From assembly GCF_034439435.1 (NCBI RefSeq), contig NZ_JAPCKJ010000003.1:496001-560000 (forward strand): 64,000 nucleotides of DNA. Direction: 5' to 3'. Origin of the DNA: Sarcina sp034439435. Its GTDB lineage: Bacteria; Bacillota; Clostridia; Clostridiales; Clostridiaceae. Below, one piece after another: positions 55,045-64,000 of this stretch. Each line of letters starts with the position of its first letter. The stretch's first letter is position 1. The position numbers and the translations under genes were made by a program. The notes beneath the pieces were generated by a model. That model was not told where the DNA came from. It ran no database searches and saw nothing but the letters and a program-made list of their open reading frames with translations.

Positions 55045-55077
55045 AAAATCAACATTTACAAAACAACTCCAAAAAAT

Positions 55078-55110
55078 AAAAAGTGTATCAGTATTTGATA
55101 CACTTTTTTA
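55078..55110. terminator. Bidirectional terminator between the small acidic gene and M18 peptidase
   Basis: AAAAAGTGTATCA and TGATACACTTTTTT around GTATT; T runs on both strands. Confidence 0.9.
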
Positions 55111-55164
55111 TTCTTATAATTAATAGAAATTATATTAACTAATATATTGAAAATTATTAATAGA

Positions 55165-56460
55165 CTAAATTTTAAAGAATTCAGTGAATGATTTTATACA
55201 ATCAAAGTGATCTTTTACAGCACCGAACTCTCTTATTGAATGCATTGCTAATATTGGAGTTCCCATATCAACTGATCTTATTGGTAAATGAGTTGATGAT
55301 ATTGGTCCTATAGTTGAACCACCTCTCATATCAGATCTATTTACAAACTTTTGAACATTAACGCCAGCTTTTCTACATACCATTTCATAAACAGCTGCTG
55401 AATCACTATCACTAGTATAGCTTTGTGATGCTGCTATTTTTATTACAGGTCCTTTTCCTAAAACTGGTCTAACTACAGGATCGTGTTTTTCTCCTAAGTT
55501 TGGATGAACAGCATGAGCTAAATCTGCTGAAATCATAAATGATTCTGATAAAGATCTTAAGAAATCTTCTCTATCTTTACCTAAAGCTAGTACAATTCTT
55601 TCTAATATTGTTTTTAAGAAATCTGAATCTCCACCTTGTTTAGTAGCACTTCCAACTTCTTCGTTATCAAAACATACCATTACATTAGTAGCTTGTGATA
55701 CTTCTGCATCCATTAATGCTTTAATACCAGCATGAACCATTGATAAGTCATCTAATCTTCCTGAAGATATAAATTCTTCGTTTAAGCCCATTAAACAACC
55801 TTTTTCATATTCATATGGATATAATTCAAAATCAAGAATATCCTCTTTTGCACAATATAATTCTTTTGCTAAAAGCTCAATTAGATAGTTACCTTTTTCT
55901 AAAGTTTCATTAACAAGTGATAATAATGGTAATGTATCCTTTTGTCTGTTTATTTTATATCCATCATTAACTTCTCTATTCATATGAATTGCTAAGTTTG
56001 GAATTATAAGTATTGGTCTATTTATATTAACTATTTTATTAACTGGTTTTAATGGATTTTTACTTACTAATGATACTCTTCCTGCTAAAGCTAATGGTCT
56101 ATCAAACCAAGTATTTAATATCGGTCCACCATAAACCTCAGTATTTAACTTAACATAAGTATTTTCAACTGTTATCTCTGCATTTGGCTTTATTCTAAAT
56201 CCTGGTGAATCAGTATGGGCACCTATTATTTTAAATCCATTCTCTGCAATGTCACCTTTACCAACTCTGAAAGCAATTAAAGCTGAATCATTTTTAGTAA
56301 CAAAATATTTGCCTTCAACTTCTAAATCCCATCTATCTGTCTCTTTTAATTCTTTAAATCCTTCAAATTCCAATGTGTCTTTTACATTCTTTGTAGCATG
56401 AAAAGCTGTTGGACTTTCATATAAAAAATTAATTAGTTCATTTGCGATAACTTTTTCCAT
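55165..56460 (-). CDS. M18 family aminopeptidase
   Basis: 431 residues, normal for the family. Metal and catalytic motifs: GAHTDSPGFRIKP, SGRLDDLS, CFDNEEVGS and ISADLAHAVHPN, then GSTIGPISS. Dinuclear zinc aminopeptidase related to yeast Ape1 and aspartyl aminopeptidase; cytoplasmic, works on peptides and helps amino-acid recycling. Monocistronic with SD AAAGGTGAG. Exact residue preference cannot be read from the sequence. Confidence 0.92.
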   Translation of the reverse strand: MEKVIANELINFLYESPTAFHATKNVKDTLEFEGFKELKETDRWDLEVEGKYFVTKNDSALIAFRVGKGDIAENGFKIIGAHTDSPGFRIKPNAEITVENTYVKLNTEVYGGPILNTWFDRPLALAGRVSLVSKNPLKPVNKIVNINRPILIIPNLAIHMNREVNDGYKINRQKDTLPLLSLVNETLEKGNYLIELLAKELYCAKEDILDFELYPYEYEKGCLMGLNEEFISSGRLDDLSMVHAGIKALMDAEVSQATNVMVCFDNEEVGSATKQGGDSDFLKTILERIVLALGKDREDFLRSLSESFMISADLAHAVHPNLGEKHDPVVRPVLGKGPVIKIAASQSYTSDSDSAAVYEMVCRKAGVNVQKFVNRSDMRGGSTIGPISSTHLPIRSVDMGTPILAMHSIREFGAVKDHFDCIKSFTEFFKI

Positions 56461-56600
56461 CTGTATCTCACCTTTCTATCTAAATAGATACTTTTATTTA
56501 TACTTTACCACAAAACTTATAATTAACAAAATATTAAAACACTATGAAAAACCCTGTTTTCACTGAAAATATATTAGTTTTTCAATAGATTTACAGATAA

Positions 56601-58265
56601 TTACACCTTAATATACTTTTTGCTTACATATCCAATTTTTATTCCACTATTAGTAGTAAATTGAACTTTATACCAATCATTTTCTTCTCCTAAAATCTTA
56701 ACCTTATTTCCCGGTAATAGATAACCTAATACTTGATAATTAGTTCCAGGACCTGTTCTCACATTTAAATTTGTACTTACCCCATAAACAGTTCCTTCTT
56801 TATTTTCATTGTTACTTTCATTATTCGATCCTTCATTAACTATAGTTATATATGACTTTGAAGCATATCCAGTCTTACCATTGAATTTTATTTCATACCA
56901 GCCATCTACTTCCTTAAGTATTTCTACCTTATCATTATTACGTAAAGTTCCTATAACACCATAATTGCTTCCAGGACCGCTTCTCATGTTTAGAGTGCTA
57001 TTAACTTTAATTATTCCTTGTTTATTTACTGAGACTGATGGCTTTTCTGGCTCTACTGACGGTTTTTCTGGATTTTCTGGTGTACTATCATTTTCCAAAG
57101 AAATATATTTTTTACTTACATATCCTTCTTTATTTCCATTAAAAGTTATGTTATACCAACCATCTTTTTCATAATTAACCTTAACCTCTTCACTATTTAA
57201 AAGATAGCCTACAACACTATATGATGTACCTGGTCCTTTTCTTACATTTAAATTTGAGGATATACCTACAACCTTACCATTTTTATTTATGGTATTTTCC
57301 TGATTATTTCCTGTATTATCACTGTCTCCAGGCGTTTCACCTATTACTGATATATACTCTTTACTTACATATCCATATTTTTTCTTTAATCCATCTATAT
57401 AATCAATCTTATACCATCCATTTAGCTCTTCATATATTCCTACAACTTGATTTCTATTTAATTTGTGTACAATTCTCCCAGAAGTGCTTGGACTTTCTCT
57501 TACATTTAGAACAGATGCATTCACAACTTTCCCTTGCATTTTAGGCTTTAATCCATCATCTTCTACATTTCCATCTCCACCAGAAATTTTATTCTTAAAG
57601 TAAGGCCATAAGCTCGGTCTATCTTCAATCATCATTCTTGAACATGTTTTTCCACTTGCATCTCTATGCATCACAACGTTTTCTGAAGGTATATTATATT
57701 TATTCATTAAATACTTAGTTAGTTCAACTCCATGTTCTAGAGTTTTATCAAAATTATTTCCCTTATTAACACATAACTCTATGGCTATAGTTGTTGAATT
57801 ATTTATATTAGGATTATTACCATCTCCAACATGCCATCCCTTCCAAGTATCTTCTAAAGCTTGAACAATATTTCCCTCATCAATTATGTAATGAGCTGAT
57901 GCTTTAGCATTTGGATGGTTTGCAAAATAATTTCTATTAGCCATAGCATTAGCTCCAGCTTGTCTATTATCAGTGTCATGTATAACTATATATTTAGGCT
58001 TTATAGTAACACCCTGAGAATAGTTTATATCTATTAATTGCTTATTTACCTTTATTCCATTTATAACTGGTGTATTCTTCGAATTTTTTAAATTTCCCTC
58101 ATTAACTTCATGATAATCACCCGCTATACAATTGCTTTCCTTATTGCTTTCACTATGACTTTCGTTTCCACTATTTTCATTTGCTAAAACCACTTCATTA
58201 AAACTTGAAATATTCGCAACAAAAACACACGACAGTATTAAAGCACTTATTTTCCTTCTCTTCAT
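56601..58265 (-). CDS. N-acetylmuramoyl-L-alanine amidase (Amidase_2) with four SH3 domains
   Basis: 554 residues with an N-terminal signal peptide (MKRRKISALILSCVFVANIS, cut near residue 29). Amidase_2/PGRP domain at ~75-225: PKYIVIHDTDN, SAHYIIDEGNIVQ, ELCVNKGNN and VVMHRDASGKTC carry the zinc ligands. Four bacterial SH3_3 domains follow (~245-555), each with the NVRxGPGTSYxVxGYL pattern, joined by Pro/Glu/Ser-rich linkers. Secreted, binds the wall through SH3 repeats and cleaves the bond between muramic acid and L-alanine. A separate cell-wall hydrolase from the 35-38 kb autolysin. Confidence 0.92.
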   Translation of the reverse strand: MKRRKISALILSCVFVANISSFNEVVLANENSGNESHSESNKESNCIAGDYHEVNEGNLKNSKNTPVINGIKVNKQLIDINYSQGVTIKPKYIVIHDTDNRQAGANAMANRNYFANHPNAKASAHYIIDEGNIVQALEDTWKGWHVGDGNNPNINNSTTIAIELCVNKGNNFDKTLEHGVELTKYLMNKYNIPSENVVMHRDASGKTCSRMMIEDRPSLWPYFKNKISGGDGNVEDDGLKPKMQGKVVNASVLNVRESPSTSGRIVHKLNRNQVVGIYEELNGWYKIDYIDGLKKKYGYVSKEYISVIGETPGDSDNTGNNQENTINKNGKVVGISSNLNVRKGPGTSYSVVGYLLNSEEVKVNYEKDGWYNITFNGNKEGYVSKKYISLENDSTPENPEKPSVEPEKPSVSVNKQGIIKVNSTLNMRSGPGSNYGVIGTLRNNDKVEILKEVDGWYEIKFNGKTGYASKSYITIVNEGSNNESNNENKEGTVYGVSTNLNVRTGPGTNYQVLGYLLPGNKVKILGEENDWYKVQFTTNSGIKIGYVSKKYIKV

Positions 58266-58526
58266 CCCTAACCTCTCCCTATATACTATAATTATCCTTA
58301 TATTGATTTTTTTATAATTGCCTTATTATTTTATATTCTATTTCAATATTTTTCAATATAAAATATTATGTTATAATAAAATGAGATTTAGTTCAGGTTA
58401 GTTTTTGAAACTTCTGGATTTTATTTAGTCAATCTATTATTTAGTATTTTATCTTATGAAAGCTTAAATATTATAATTACTAGTATTAGATTCACAATTT
58501 AATATAAAAATGGAGAGATGATACTT

Positions 58527-59708
58527 ATGTTTTCAAATTTTATAATAAAATTATTCATTAAGGATTATAAAAATACAGAAAATGAAGATGTTAGAAGTGC
58601 ATATGGTTATCTAGCCAGTATAGTTGGAATAATTATTAATACACTCTTGTTCTTAATTAAAATTTCTGTTGGATTACTTTCAGCAAGTATAGCTATAACA
58701 GCTGATGCCTTTAACAACCTTTCTGATGCCGGCTCTTCTGTAATAACAATGATTGGTTTTAAACTAGCCAAAATGCCCGCTGACAAGGAACATCCATTTG
58801 GTCATGGTAGAATTGAATATATTTCAGCTCTAATAGTTGCTTTCATGGTAATGCTAGTAGGTTTTCAATTCACAAAATCATCAATAGAAAGAATTATGAA
58901 CCCCACCCATGTCAATTTTGAACTAATTCCTTTTATTCTACTTGTAATCTCAATATTCTTCAAATTTTGGTTAAGTAGATTTAATAAGATTACAGGTGAA
59001 AGAATAAATTCTTCAGCTCTTAAAGCTACTTCAGTTGATGCTTTAGGTGATGTGTTCACATCAACATGCGTTGCTATATCATTCTTAGCAGCTAAGTTTA
59101 CTACATTTCCTATTGATGGATATATAGGAGTTATTGTTTCACTAGCTATATTATACGCTGGATTCACTTTAATAAAAGAAACTATAAATCCACTATTAGG
59201 AGAAGCTCCTGATCCTGAGCTTGCAAAAAATATTAGAGATATGGTTTTATCATACGATAATATTATAGGTGTTCATGACCTTATAATTCATAACTACGGT
59301 GTAGGAAAATGTATGGCTTCAATTCATGCTGAAATACCATCTGATATAAATGTTATGAAAATACACGATATTATAGATATGGCTGAAAGAGAAATTTCTA
59401 AAAAGCTTAAAATTTATTTAGTAATTCATATGGACCCTATCTGTATAGAAGATGATGAAATAAAACAAGCTAAAGAAGAAATAGATAAAATAATCAAATA
59501 TAATCCATTAATAGAATCAATGCATGATTTTAGGATTATTGGTCATGGTGAAAAGAAAAATCTTATATTTGATGTGGTTGTAAACCCAGAAAAACTAAAA
59601 AAAGTTATGTCTGAAAGTGAGTTAAAGGAAAGCATAATAAATGCTGTTAAAGAGACTCATCCACAATATAACTGTATAATAACTATAGATAGAGATTTTA
59701 CTTGTTAA
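58527..59708 (+). CDS. Cation diffusion facilitator transporter
   Basis: 393 residues; ATG at 58527, eight bases after GGAGAG. Six membrane helices in the first ~220 residues with the metal-site DAFNNLSDAGSS and KEHPFGHGRIEYISALI and the later VDALGDVFTS. The rest forms the cytoplasmic dimerisation domain, with a duplicated tail (~300-393) longer than in YiiP. It exports zinc, iron, manganese or similar ions by proton exchange. The DxxxD metal site does not settle the metal. Confidence 0.92.
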   Translation: MFSNFIIKLFIKDYKNTENEDVRSAYGYLASIVGIIINTLLFLIKISVGLLSASIAITADAFNNLSDAGSSVITMIGFKLAKMPADKEHPFGHGRIEYISALIVAFMVMLVGFQFTKSSIERIMNPTHVNFELIPFILLVISIFFKFWLSRFNKITGERINSSALKATSVDALGDVFTSTCVAISFLAAKFTTFPIDGYIGVIVSLAILYAGFTLIKETINPLLGEAPDPELAKNIRDMVLSYDNIIGVHDLIIHNYGVGKCMASIHAEIPSDINVMKIHDIIDMAEREISKKLKIYLVIHMDPICIEDDEIKQAKEEIDKIIKYNPLIESMHDFRIIGHGEKKNLIFDVVVNPEKLKKVMSESELKESIINAVKETHPQYNCIITIDRDFTC

Positions 59709-59747
59709 AAAAGAGTAGAAATGATAATTCTCATTTCTACTCTTTTT
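59707..59747. terminator. Bidirectional terminator between CDF and LtaS-family genes
   Basis: AAAAAGAGTAGAAATGA pairs with TCATTTCTACTCTTTTT; T runs on both strands. Confidence 0.92.
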
Positions 59748-59806
59748 AATTCTGTTTAAGATAAATTTTAATTACCTACTCCTCCACTATTAATGAGACA
59801 TGAGTA

Positions 59807-61651
59807 TTAATTATTTTTAAAGTAATCTGATCTTATTATTTTAGTTGATATATCATAAGATTGTTTAACGTGATTTAACTCATCTTGTGATTTAGCTTCT
59901 CCGGCTACTTCTCCACCTGGAAGTGGTGCTATATTTCTATTTGTATTTAAAAGATTTCTTCCAATTACATTTCTTAAGCTTCCATCATTAACACCTAGTA
60001 AATATGAAACTGTTGGCATAACATCTATAAGACCACCTTTAGTTTCTATTGTCTTTCCTTTTATTGATGGGTTATAAATTATAAGTGGAACTTTCTTCTC
60101 ATCAAGTTTCCAATAGTTTCCGTCAAAATTAACATCTTTTAATTGATCTTTATAGTATTTATTAGGACCAGCATGGTCTCCATATATAACAAATACTGTG
60201 TCATCGAATCTACCCTCAGCCTTTAATTTATCCATAAACATCTTAATAGCTTCATCTGTATATCTTACAGTCTTAAAGTATTGTCCTAAAAGAGTTCCGT
60301 CTATTTCACTTGGTACTTTTATTGTTGTATGCGCATCATCAATTTCAAAAGGACCATGATTTGTTAAAGTAACTGTAAATAGATAAAATGGTTGTTTTAA
60401 ACTTCCTGCTTTCGTTGCTAATTGTGATAAATAACTCTTATCTGATATTCCTAATCCTATTATTTCATCTTCATTAAAATCATATAATGTGTATGAATTT
60501 TGGAATTTTAATAAACTATGATGTACTTCTCCCCAGTTCCAGCTTCCAGCAACCTCAGGATGAGCTGAAACCGTAGTATAACCATCCTTTTCTAATAAAG
60601 ATGGTAAAGTTGTTAATGTTCTACTTGGATATGCAAATGATGTTGCAGCATTAGTTACTGGTAACATACCTGTATTAACCATTAAGTCAGCATCTGAACT
60701 AAATCCAGTTAAATTTTCTTCATAAATATTAGGGAAATAATATGAATTCTTTAACATTGAATTTAGTGTTGGAGTTATTTCTTGTCCATCTACTTTTTTG
60801 CCTATAACGAAGTCCTCTAAAGATTCAACTTGTATAACAACTAAATTTTTACCTTTTAACTCCCCTTTGTATTGATTATCAGGTAAATTCTCATAGTTAG
60901 CATCAAGCCAGCTTTGTACCTCTTGCTTTTCTTGATCACTTAATTTTATATCCTTATCAAGAACTAAAGTCTTATAAATATCAAAGAAATGATATCCTAA
61001 AGGAGTAGCTCTGAAAAGTCCACTAGTAGGTGTCCAAGCAACTCTTAAGAATCCCTTTTCTCCATTAGTTATATCCTTAACATCATATAAATAGTATTTT
61101 CCCAATATACATCCACTAGGAACTAAGAATGTTAATAAAAATGCTATAATTCTATATTTAAGCTTACCAAAATACCAATTCTTAGTGTACTTTCTAAATA
61201 ATATGTAAAGTATAGGTAGTAACACTAAATCTATTAAAAATAAAAGCATTCTACTTCTAAAGAATAGCAAGTCCTTATTTAAAGGATTAAATAAATCTGG
61301 ATAAATTAAGAACTTTATTGATGGAAAAGTTCCATAAAGTCTGTAGTAAAGTAAATCAAAAATTAAAAGTGCTGAAATTCCTAAATCCACAATATATAAG
61401 TATATGAATTTCCCCCATCTTTTAAATAAGAATCCAAAACTTATGAATAATAATGGGAATAAAAGATATATTATTTTATAATCTATTAATCCATATACAA
61501 ACCCTAAATTTAGTTCCATTCCGCTATTACTCTTTAGCATTGTACAAAATACAGTAATTTTAAATACAAGTAAAAGATAGAATAGTATTTCTAAAGGAAA
61601 TTTCTTAAGAAACCTACCTATTTTACTTAAAAGTCCATTACTCTTTGGCAT
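59807..61651 (-). CDS. LTA synthase family sulfatase-fold membrane protein
   Basis: 614 residues, typical LtaS length. Five membrane helices at ~18-40, 55-75, 82-104, 135-153 and 168-185, then the extracellular phosphatase/sulfatase domain. Likely metal and catalytic residues: Glu276 (QVESLED), His432 (TNHGPF), Asp492 and His493 (YGDHAGP). The nucleophile position that is Thr in S. aureus LtaS aligns to Ser318 here (TGFSSDADL). It probably adds glycerol-phosphate or phosphoethanolamine units to a lipid or wall glycan at the outer face. SD AAAGGAGG; 178 bases from the next gene. Confidence 0.88.
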   Translation of the reverse strand: MPKSNGLLSKIGRFLKKFPLEILFYLLLVFKITVFCTMLKSNSGMELNLGFVYGLIDYKIIYLLFPLLFISFGFLFKRWGKFIYLYIVDLGISALLIFDLLYYRLYGTFPSIKFLIYPDLFNPLNKDLLFFRSRMLLFLIDLVLLPILYILFRKYTKNWYFGKLKYRIIAFLLTFLVPSGCILGKYYLYDVKDITNGEKGFLRVAWTPTSGLFRATPLGYHFFDIYKTLVLDKDIKLSDQEKQEVQSWLDANYENLPDNQYKGELKGKNLVVIQVESLEDFVIGKKVDGQEITPTLNSMLKNSYYFPNIYEENLTGFSSDADLMVNTGMLPVTNAATSFAYPSRTLTTLPSLLEKDGYTTVSAHPEVAGSWNWGEVHHSLLKFQNSYTLYDFNEDEIIGLGISDKSYLSQLATKAGSLKQPFYLFTVTLTNHGPFEIDDAHTTIKVPSEIDGTLLGQYFKTVRYTDEAIKMFMDKLKAEGRFDDTVFVIYGDHAGPNKYYKDQLKDVNFDGNYWKLDEKKVPLIIYNPSIKGKTIETKGGLIDVMPTVSYLLGVNDGSLRNVIGRNLLNTNRNIAPLPGGEVAGEAKSQDELNHVKQSYDISTKIIRSDYFKNN

Positions 61652-61829
61652 AAAATATCCTCCTTTTTTATTTTTAAATATAATTTATTTTTATTTTCAC
61701 TTAGCTAAAACACTCTTAAATTAATAAATGTATAAAGTGTAATTTTATATTAGCTTATGAAATTTTAAAAACACACCATATTCATATTTTTTTTGCAAAT
61801 TACTAGTTATAAATTTATATTCATTTAAA

Positions 61830-62162
61830 CTACATAGCTATAAAAATAGATCCTATTATTATTAAAATAGTTCCTATTATTTTATTTCTAGTTATCTTCT
61901 CTCCTAAAGCTATTTTTGATATTATCATTGTCCATATATATGTCATGGCAGTTAAAGGTAAAACAATACTATATGGTAAAAACTTAAGTGCTACTATGTT
62001 TAAAAGTGCTGCACTTACGTAAAATATTCCGCCAATATAAACTCTCCAATTTAAAATAAGCGATAATAGTCCATTTAAGTTATCTGCTCCTCTTTTAAAA
62101 AAGTATCCACCTAATGCTCCCAAAAGAGTCATTATAGGGAATAAAAAATATATCTTATTCAC
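61830..62162 (-). CDS. Half-size EamA/SMR-type membrane transporter (subunit 2)
   Basis: About 110 residues with four membrane helices. GTG at 62162 is preferred because GGGGGG lies six bases upstream; ATG at 62168 touches the SD. It has the small multidrug resistance-like pattern (PYSIVLPLTAMTYIWTMIISKIALGEKI) of EamA half-transporters such as ArnE/ArnF. It overlaps the previous gene and is likely to form a heterodimer with it. In this setting a flippase for a lipid-linked sugar or phospholipid is plausible. Confidence 0.78.
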   Translation of the reverse strand: MNKIYFLFPIMTLLGALGGYFFKRGADNLNGLLSLILNWRVYIGGIFYVSAALLNIVALKFLPYSIVLPLTAMTYIWTMIISKIALGEKITRNKIIGTILIIIGSIFIAM

Positions 62163-62493
62163 CTTCATCCCCCCTTGCTATGAATACAATTCCTATAATT
62201 ATCACAACTATTCCTACCAATTGTAAAAATGACACTCTTTCATTTAGAAATACAAATCCATTTATTAGAGCAAAAATATATCCTATACACATAAGAGGAT
62301 GTAAAATTGATAATTCACCAAATTTAAATGCTATTATCATCGTTAATGCTCCAACACCATAAAGAATAAATCCTAATAATATAATCCATATGCTCTGATT
62401 TACTCCAATTTTCCAAAAAAGTTGTCCAAATGAAGTACACAAAGCTGATATTACTATTAGTAATATTCCCTTCCAAAGCTTATTTTCTTTCAC
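62155..62493 (-). CDS. Half-size EamA/SMR-type membrane transporter (subunit 1)
   Basis: 112 residues, four membrane helices; the ending VSFLQLVGIVVIIIGIVFI matches EamA/SMR half-transporters. It lies nine bases after the HAD-IB gene and overlaps the following subunit gene by a few bases, so the two are translationally coupled. The antiparallel-paired architecture is common in SMR pairs. Substrate unknown. Confidence 0.78.
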   Translation of the reverse strand: MKENKLWKGILLIVISALCTSFGQLFWKIGVNQSIWIILLGFILYGVGALTMIIAFKFGELSILHPLMCIGYIFALINGFVFLNERVSFLQLVGIVVIIIGIVFIARGDEGE

Positions 62494-62502
62494 AACCTTC
62501 TC

Positions 62503-63138
62503 CTACTTCCATCTTAGTATTTCATAATCTAAATTTTTCTTATTATAATTTATTAAATATGCCTTTCCTACCAAATTAAACATAGGTAAATCTGAAAGGG
62601 AATCTGAATAAGCTACAGATTCAGCCTTATTGATGCATAAATCTTTTTCTTTTAGATACTCAGTTATTCTTTTTACTTTCTCTTTTCCTTTGCAATTTTC
62701 TCCCTCTATCTTATTTATGTATCTGTCATTTTTCAAACTTAATTTTGTTCCTATTACTCCATCTACGTAATCTTCTATTTCAAAAAATTTCAAATAACAT
62801 TCTGGAGAAGCAGATACTAATAATATGTAATAATCCATTTCTCTTAGCTTTTTAATCTCTTCTATGGCATCATTATATACTGTAGCTTTTATTACCTCAT
62901 TATAAAACTCTTCAAGATCATTATTATTTAAATAATTTAGAGTATAAAACATATTCTCTTTTGCCTTTTTAGTATCAATAAACTTTAATTTATATGAGAC
63001 TAACATAAAAAAAAGTTTTGGTAAATTCCATTTAGCTCTCGGATATTTTTTTATAGTGTACTTTAATAGCTTAAACATAGAATCACCATTTATTAAGGTC
63101 TTATCAATATCAAATAAAGCAATCTTTATAGATTTCAT
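62503..63138 (-). CDS. HAD-IB family phosphatase
   Basis: 211 residues. Motif I LFDIDKTLINGDS, motif II VSASPE, motif III from KGKEKVKR, motif IV YSDSLSDLPM; the four-helix C1 cap (residues ~20-90) is the SerB type. Dephosphorylates a small phosphorylated metabolite. Between a UbiA prenyltransferase and two half-transporters, it may remove the phosphate from a prenyl-linked sugar phosphate; that is inference. SD GAGGT upstream. Confidence 0.85.
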   Translation of the reverse strand: MKSIKIALFDIDKTLINGDSMFKLLKYTIKKYPRAKWNLPKLFFMLVSYKLKFIDTKKAKENMFYTLNYLNNNDLEEFYNEVIKATVYNDAIEEIKKLREMDYYILLVSASPECYLKFFEIEDYVDGVIGTKLSLKNDRYINKIEGENCKGKEKVKRITEYLKEKDLCINKAESVAYSDSLSDLPMFNLVGKAYLINYNKKNLDYEILRWK

Positions 63139-63220
63139 CCTTATACCTCATTTCTTAAATAAATACACAATTAACTTTATATATCATAAAAATAATATAT
63201 AACTAAGTAAATTTAAACTA

Positions 63221-64000
63221 TTAAACTATCCATAAAAGTATTATTACACTTGTAACTGCCCATAATATTACATCAATTATTATACTTTTATCTGTTAATA
63301 TTGTTTCGGTAGGACTTCCCCCTTGACCTTTTTTCATGCTTAAATATTTATATCTGAAAAGTCCATAAATAACAAAAACATTTGTTATCATCATATAAGA
63401 AGTGTCATAAGCTACGAATGTATACATAGCATAAGCTATAACAGTGCAAGTTAATGTAATATCCGAAAACTGTTTTAATAATTCATCCGAATAATCATCT
63501 AATATTTTTCTATGTTCAGTAGCCTTTTCTTCTAATTTAATTATCTCATTTCTTCTTTTTTCAAATCCTAAAAATAATGCTATAAAGAAAGTACATAATA
63601 ATATCCATCCAGATAATGAAACATCAATAACTACTCCCCCAGCAATGACTCTTAATATAAATCCAAAAGCAATTGAAATAACATCTAATATTACTACATT
63701 TTTTATTTTAAATGAATAAAAAATATTGTTTATAAAATATACTGCTAGTATAAAAAACAACTTCCTATTAATAAAAAAGGCGCATGTCATACTAAATACT
63801 AGCAAAATAAATAAAGCTATTTCAGCTTCCTTTATTGAAATTGCTCCACTTGCAATAGGTCTAAACCTTTTTTTAGGATGTACCCTGTCTTTCTCTACAT
63901 CTAAAATGTCATTCATAATATAGACAGTAGATGATATTAAACAAAATAGTATAAATGTAATAATTGCATAAATATCCTTATTTAAATCAAGGAAACTATA
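63221..64000 (-). CDS. UbiA-family prenyltransferase, decaprenyl-phosphate phosphoribosyltransferase-like (5' end outside window)
   Basis: At least 260 residues; the open frame runs to the last base of the window, and codons upstream of the internal Met at 63916 (…SSTVYI before MNDILD) continue, so the true start is outside. The Mg-binding motif NDILDVEKDRVHPKKRFRP fits the DPPR-synthase branch of UbiA better than the quinone or heme branches. About seven helices are present. It would join a sugar pyrophosphate to polyprenyl phosphate. The second Asp-rich motif appears weak in this branch, so the substrate is uncertain. Confidence 0.78.
   Translation of the reverse strand, partial: YSFLDLNKDIYAIITFILFCLISSTVYIMNDILDVEKDRVHPKKRFRPIASGAISIKEAEIALFILLVFSMTCAFFINRKLFFILAVYFINNIFYSFKIKNVVILDVISIAFGFILRVIAGGVVIDVSLSGWILLCTFFIALFLGFEKRRNEIIKLEEKATEHRKILDDYSDELLKQFSDITLTCTVIAYAMYTFVAYDTSYMMITNVFVIYGLFRYKYLSMKKGQGGSPTETILTDKSIIIDVILWAVTSVIILLWIV

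Overview
The window comes from a very AT-rich, anaerobic, spore-forming Firmicute, and almost certainly from Clostridium perfringens. The germination locus has the gerKA-gerKC / divergent gerKB layout known from that species. The sulfatase-maturase gene carries all of the cysteine positions I remember for the structurally studied C. perfringens anSME (15, 19, 22, 255, 261, 276, 317, 320, 326, 330, 348). Strong Shine-Dalgarno sequences, GTG/TTG starts and T-box control fit the same assignment. I see no prophage, insertion sequence, CRISPR array, tRNA or rRNA. Most of the window looks like chromosomal backbone, with one accessory surface-polysaccharide block.

Layout. 1-9.8 kb: tail of a DeoR-type regulator; a YjjW/YjjI glycyl-radical enzyme pair; a DUF2334 membrane-anchored protein; a MoxR-like ATPase with its VWA/metallopeptidase partner, next to a protein made of 22-residue repeats; a small alarmone synthetase; a metallophosphoesterase. 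10-20 kb: tyrS, a small P-loop protein, an AlbA_2 protein, the gerK germination receptor locus, a 51-residue zinc-ribbon gene with an unusual leader, glnS and a SRPBCC-like protein. 20-28 kb: a Fur-controlled flavodoxin/DUF3793 pair, then the phosphate uptake region (two pstS genes, pstCAB, phoU and a PhoP/PhoB-type regulator) with two PHO boxes. 28-34 kb: anaerobic sulfatase maturase; a roughly 380-bp non-coding stretch with long inverted repeats; trpS with a Trp T-box and a peculiar start-site hairpin; brnQ; an LCP-family cell-wall ligase.

34-47 kb is a cell-surface region: a GT14 transferase, a 1137-residue two-enzyme autolysin with about 31 wall-binding repeats, a GT4 transferase, and a convergent seven-gene operon (HAD phosphatase, initiating sugar transferase, WecB/TagA/CpsF, GT4, polymerase-like, GT2, flippase) with the make-up of a Wzx/Wzy-type polysaccharide cluster. 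47-64 kb: a NadR-like P-loop protein, prfC, a large MMPL exporter behind a 22-bp inverted repeat, a second HAD phosphatase, a 68-residue acidic protein, an M18 aminopeptidase, an Amidase_2/SH3 autolysin, a cation-diffusion exporter and an LtaS-family enzyme. At the right edge lie two half-size EamA/SMR transporters, a HAD-IB phosphatase and a UbiA prenyltransferase, possibly a lipid-linked sugar module.

How the genes work together: the regulatory logic is unusually readable from sequence (PHO boxes on phosphate uptake, Fur boxes on flavodoxin, a T-box on trpS). The best candidates for something undescribed are RNA-level: the SD-sequestering inverted repeat at 17.15 kb, the hairpin between SD and AUG of trpS at 30.85 kb, and the structured repeat element at 29.4-29.8 kb, part of which recurs at 53.65 kb. 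No obvious new defence system or gene cluster of unknown type was found.
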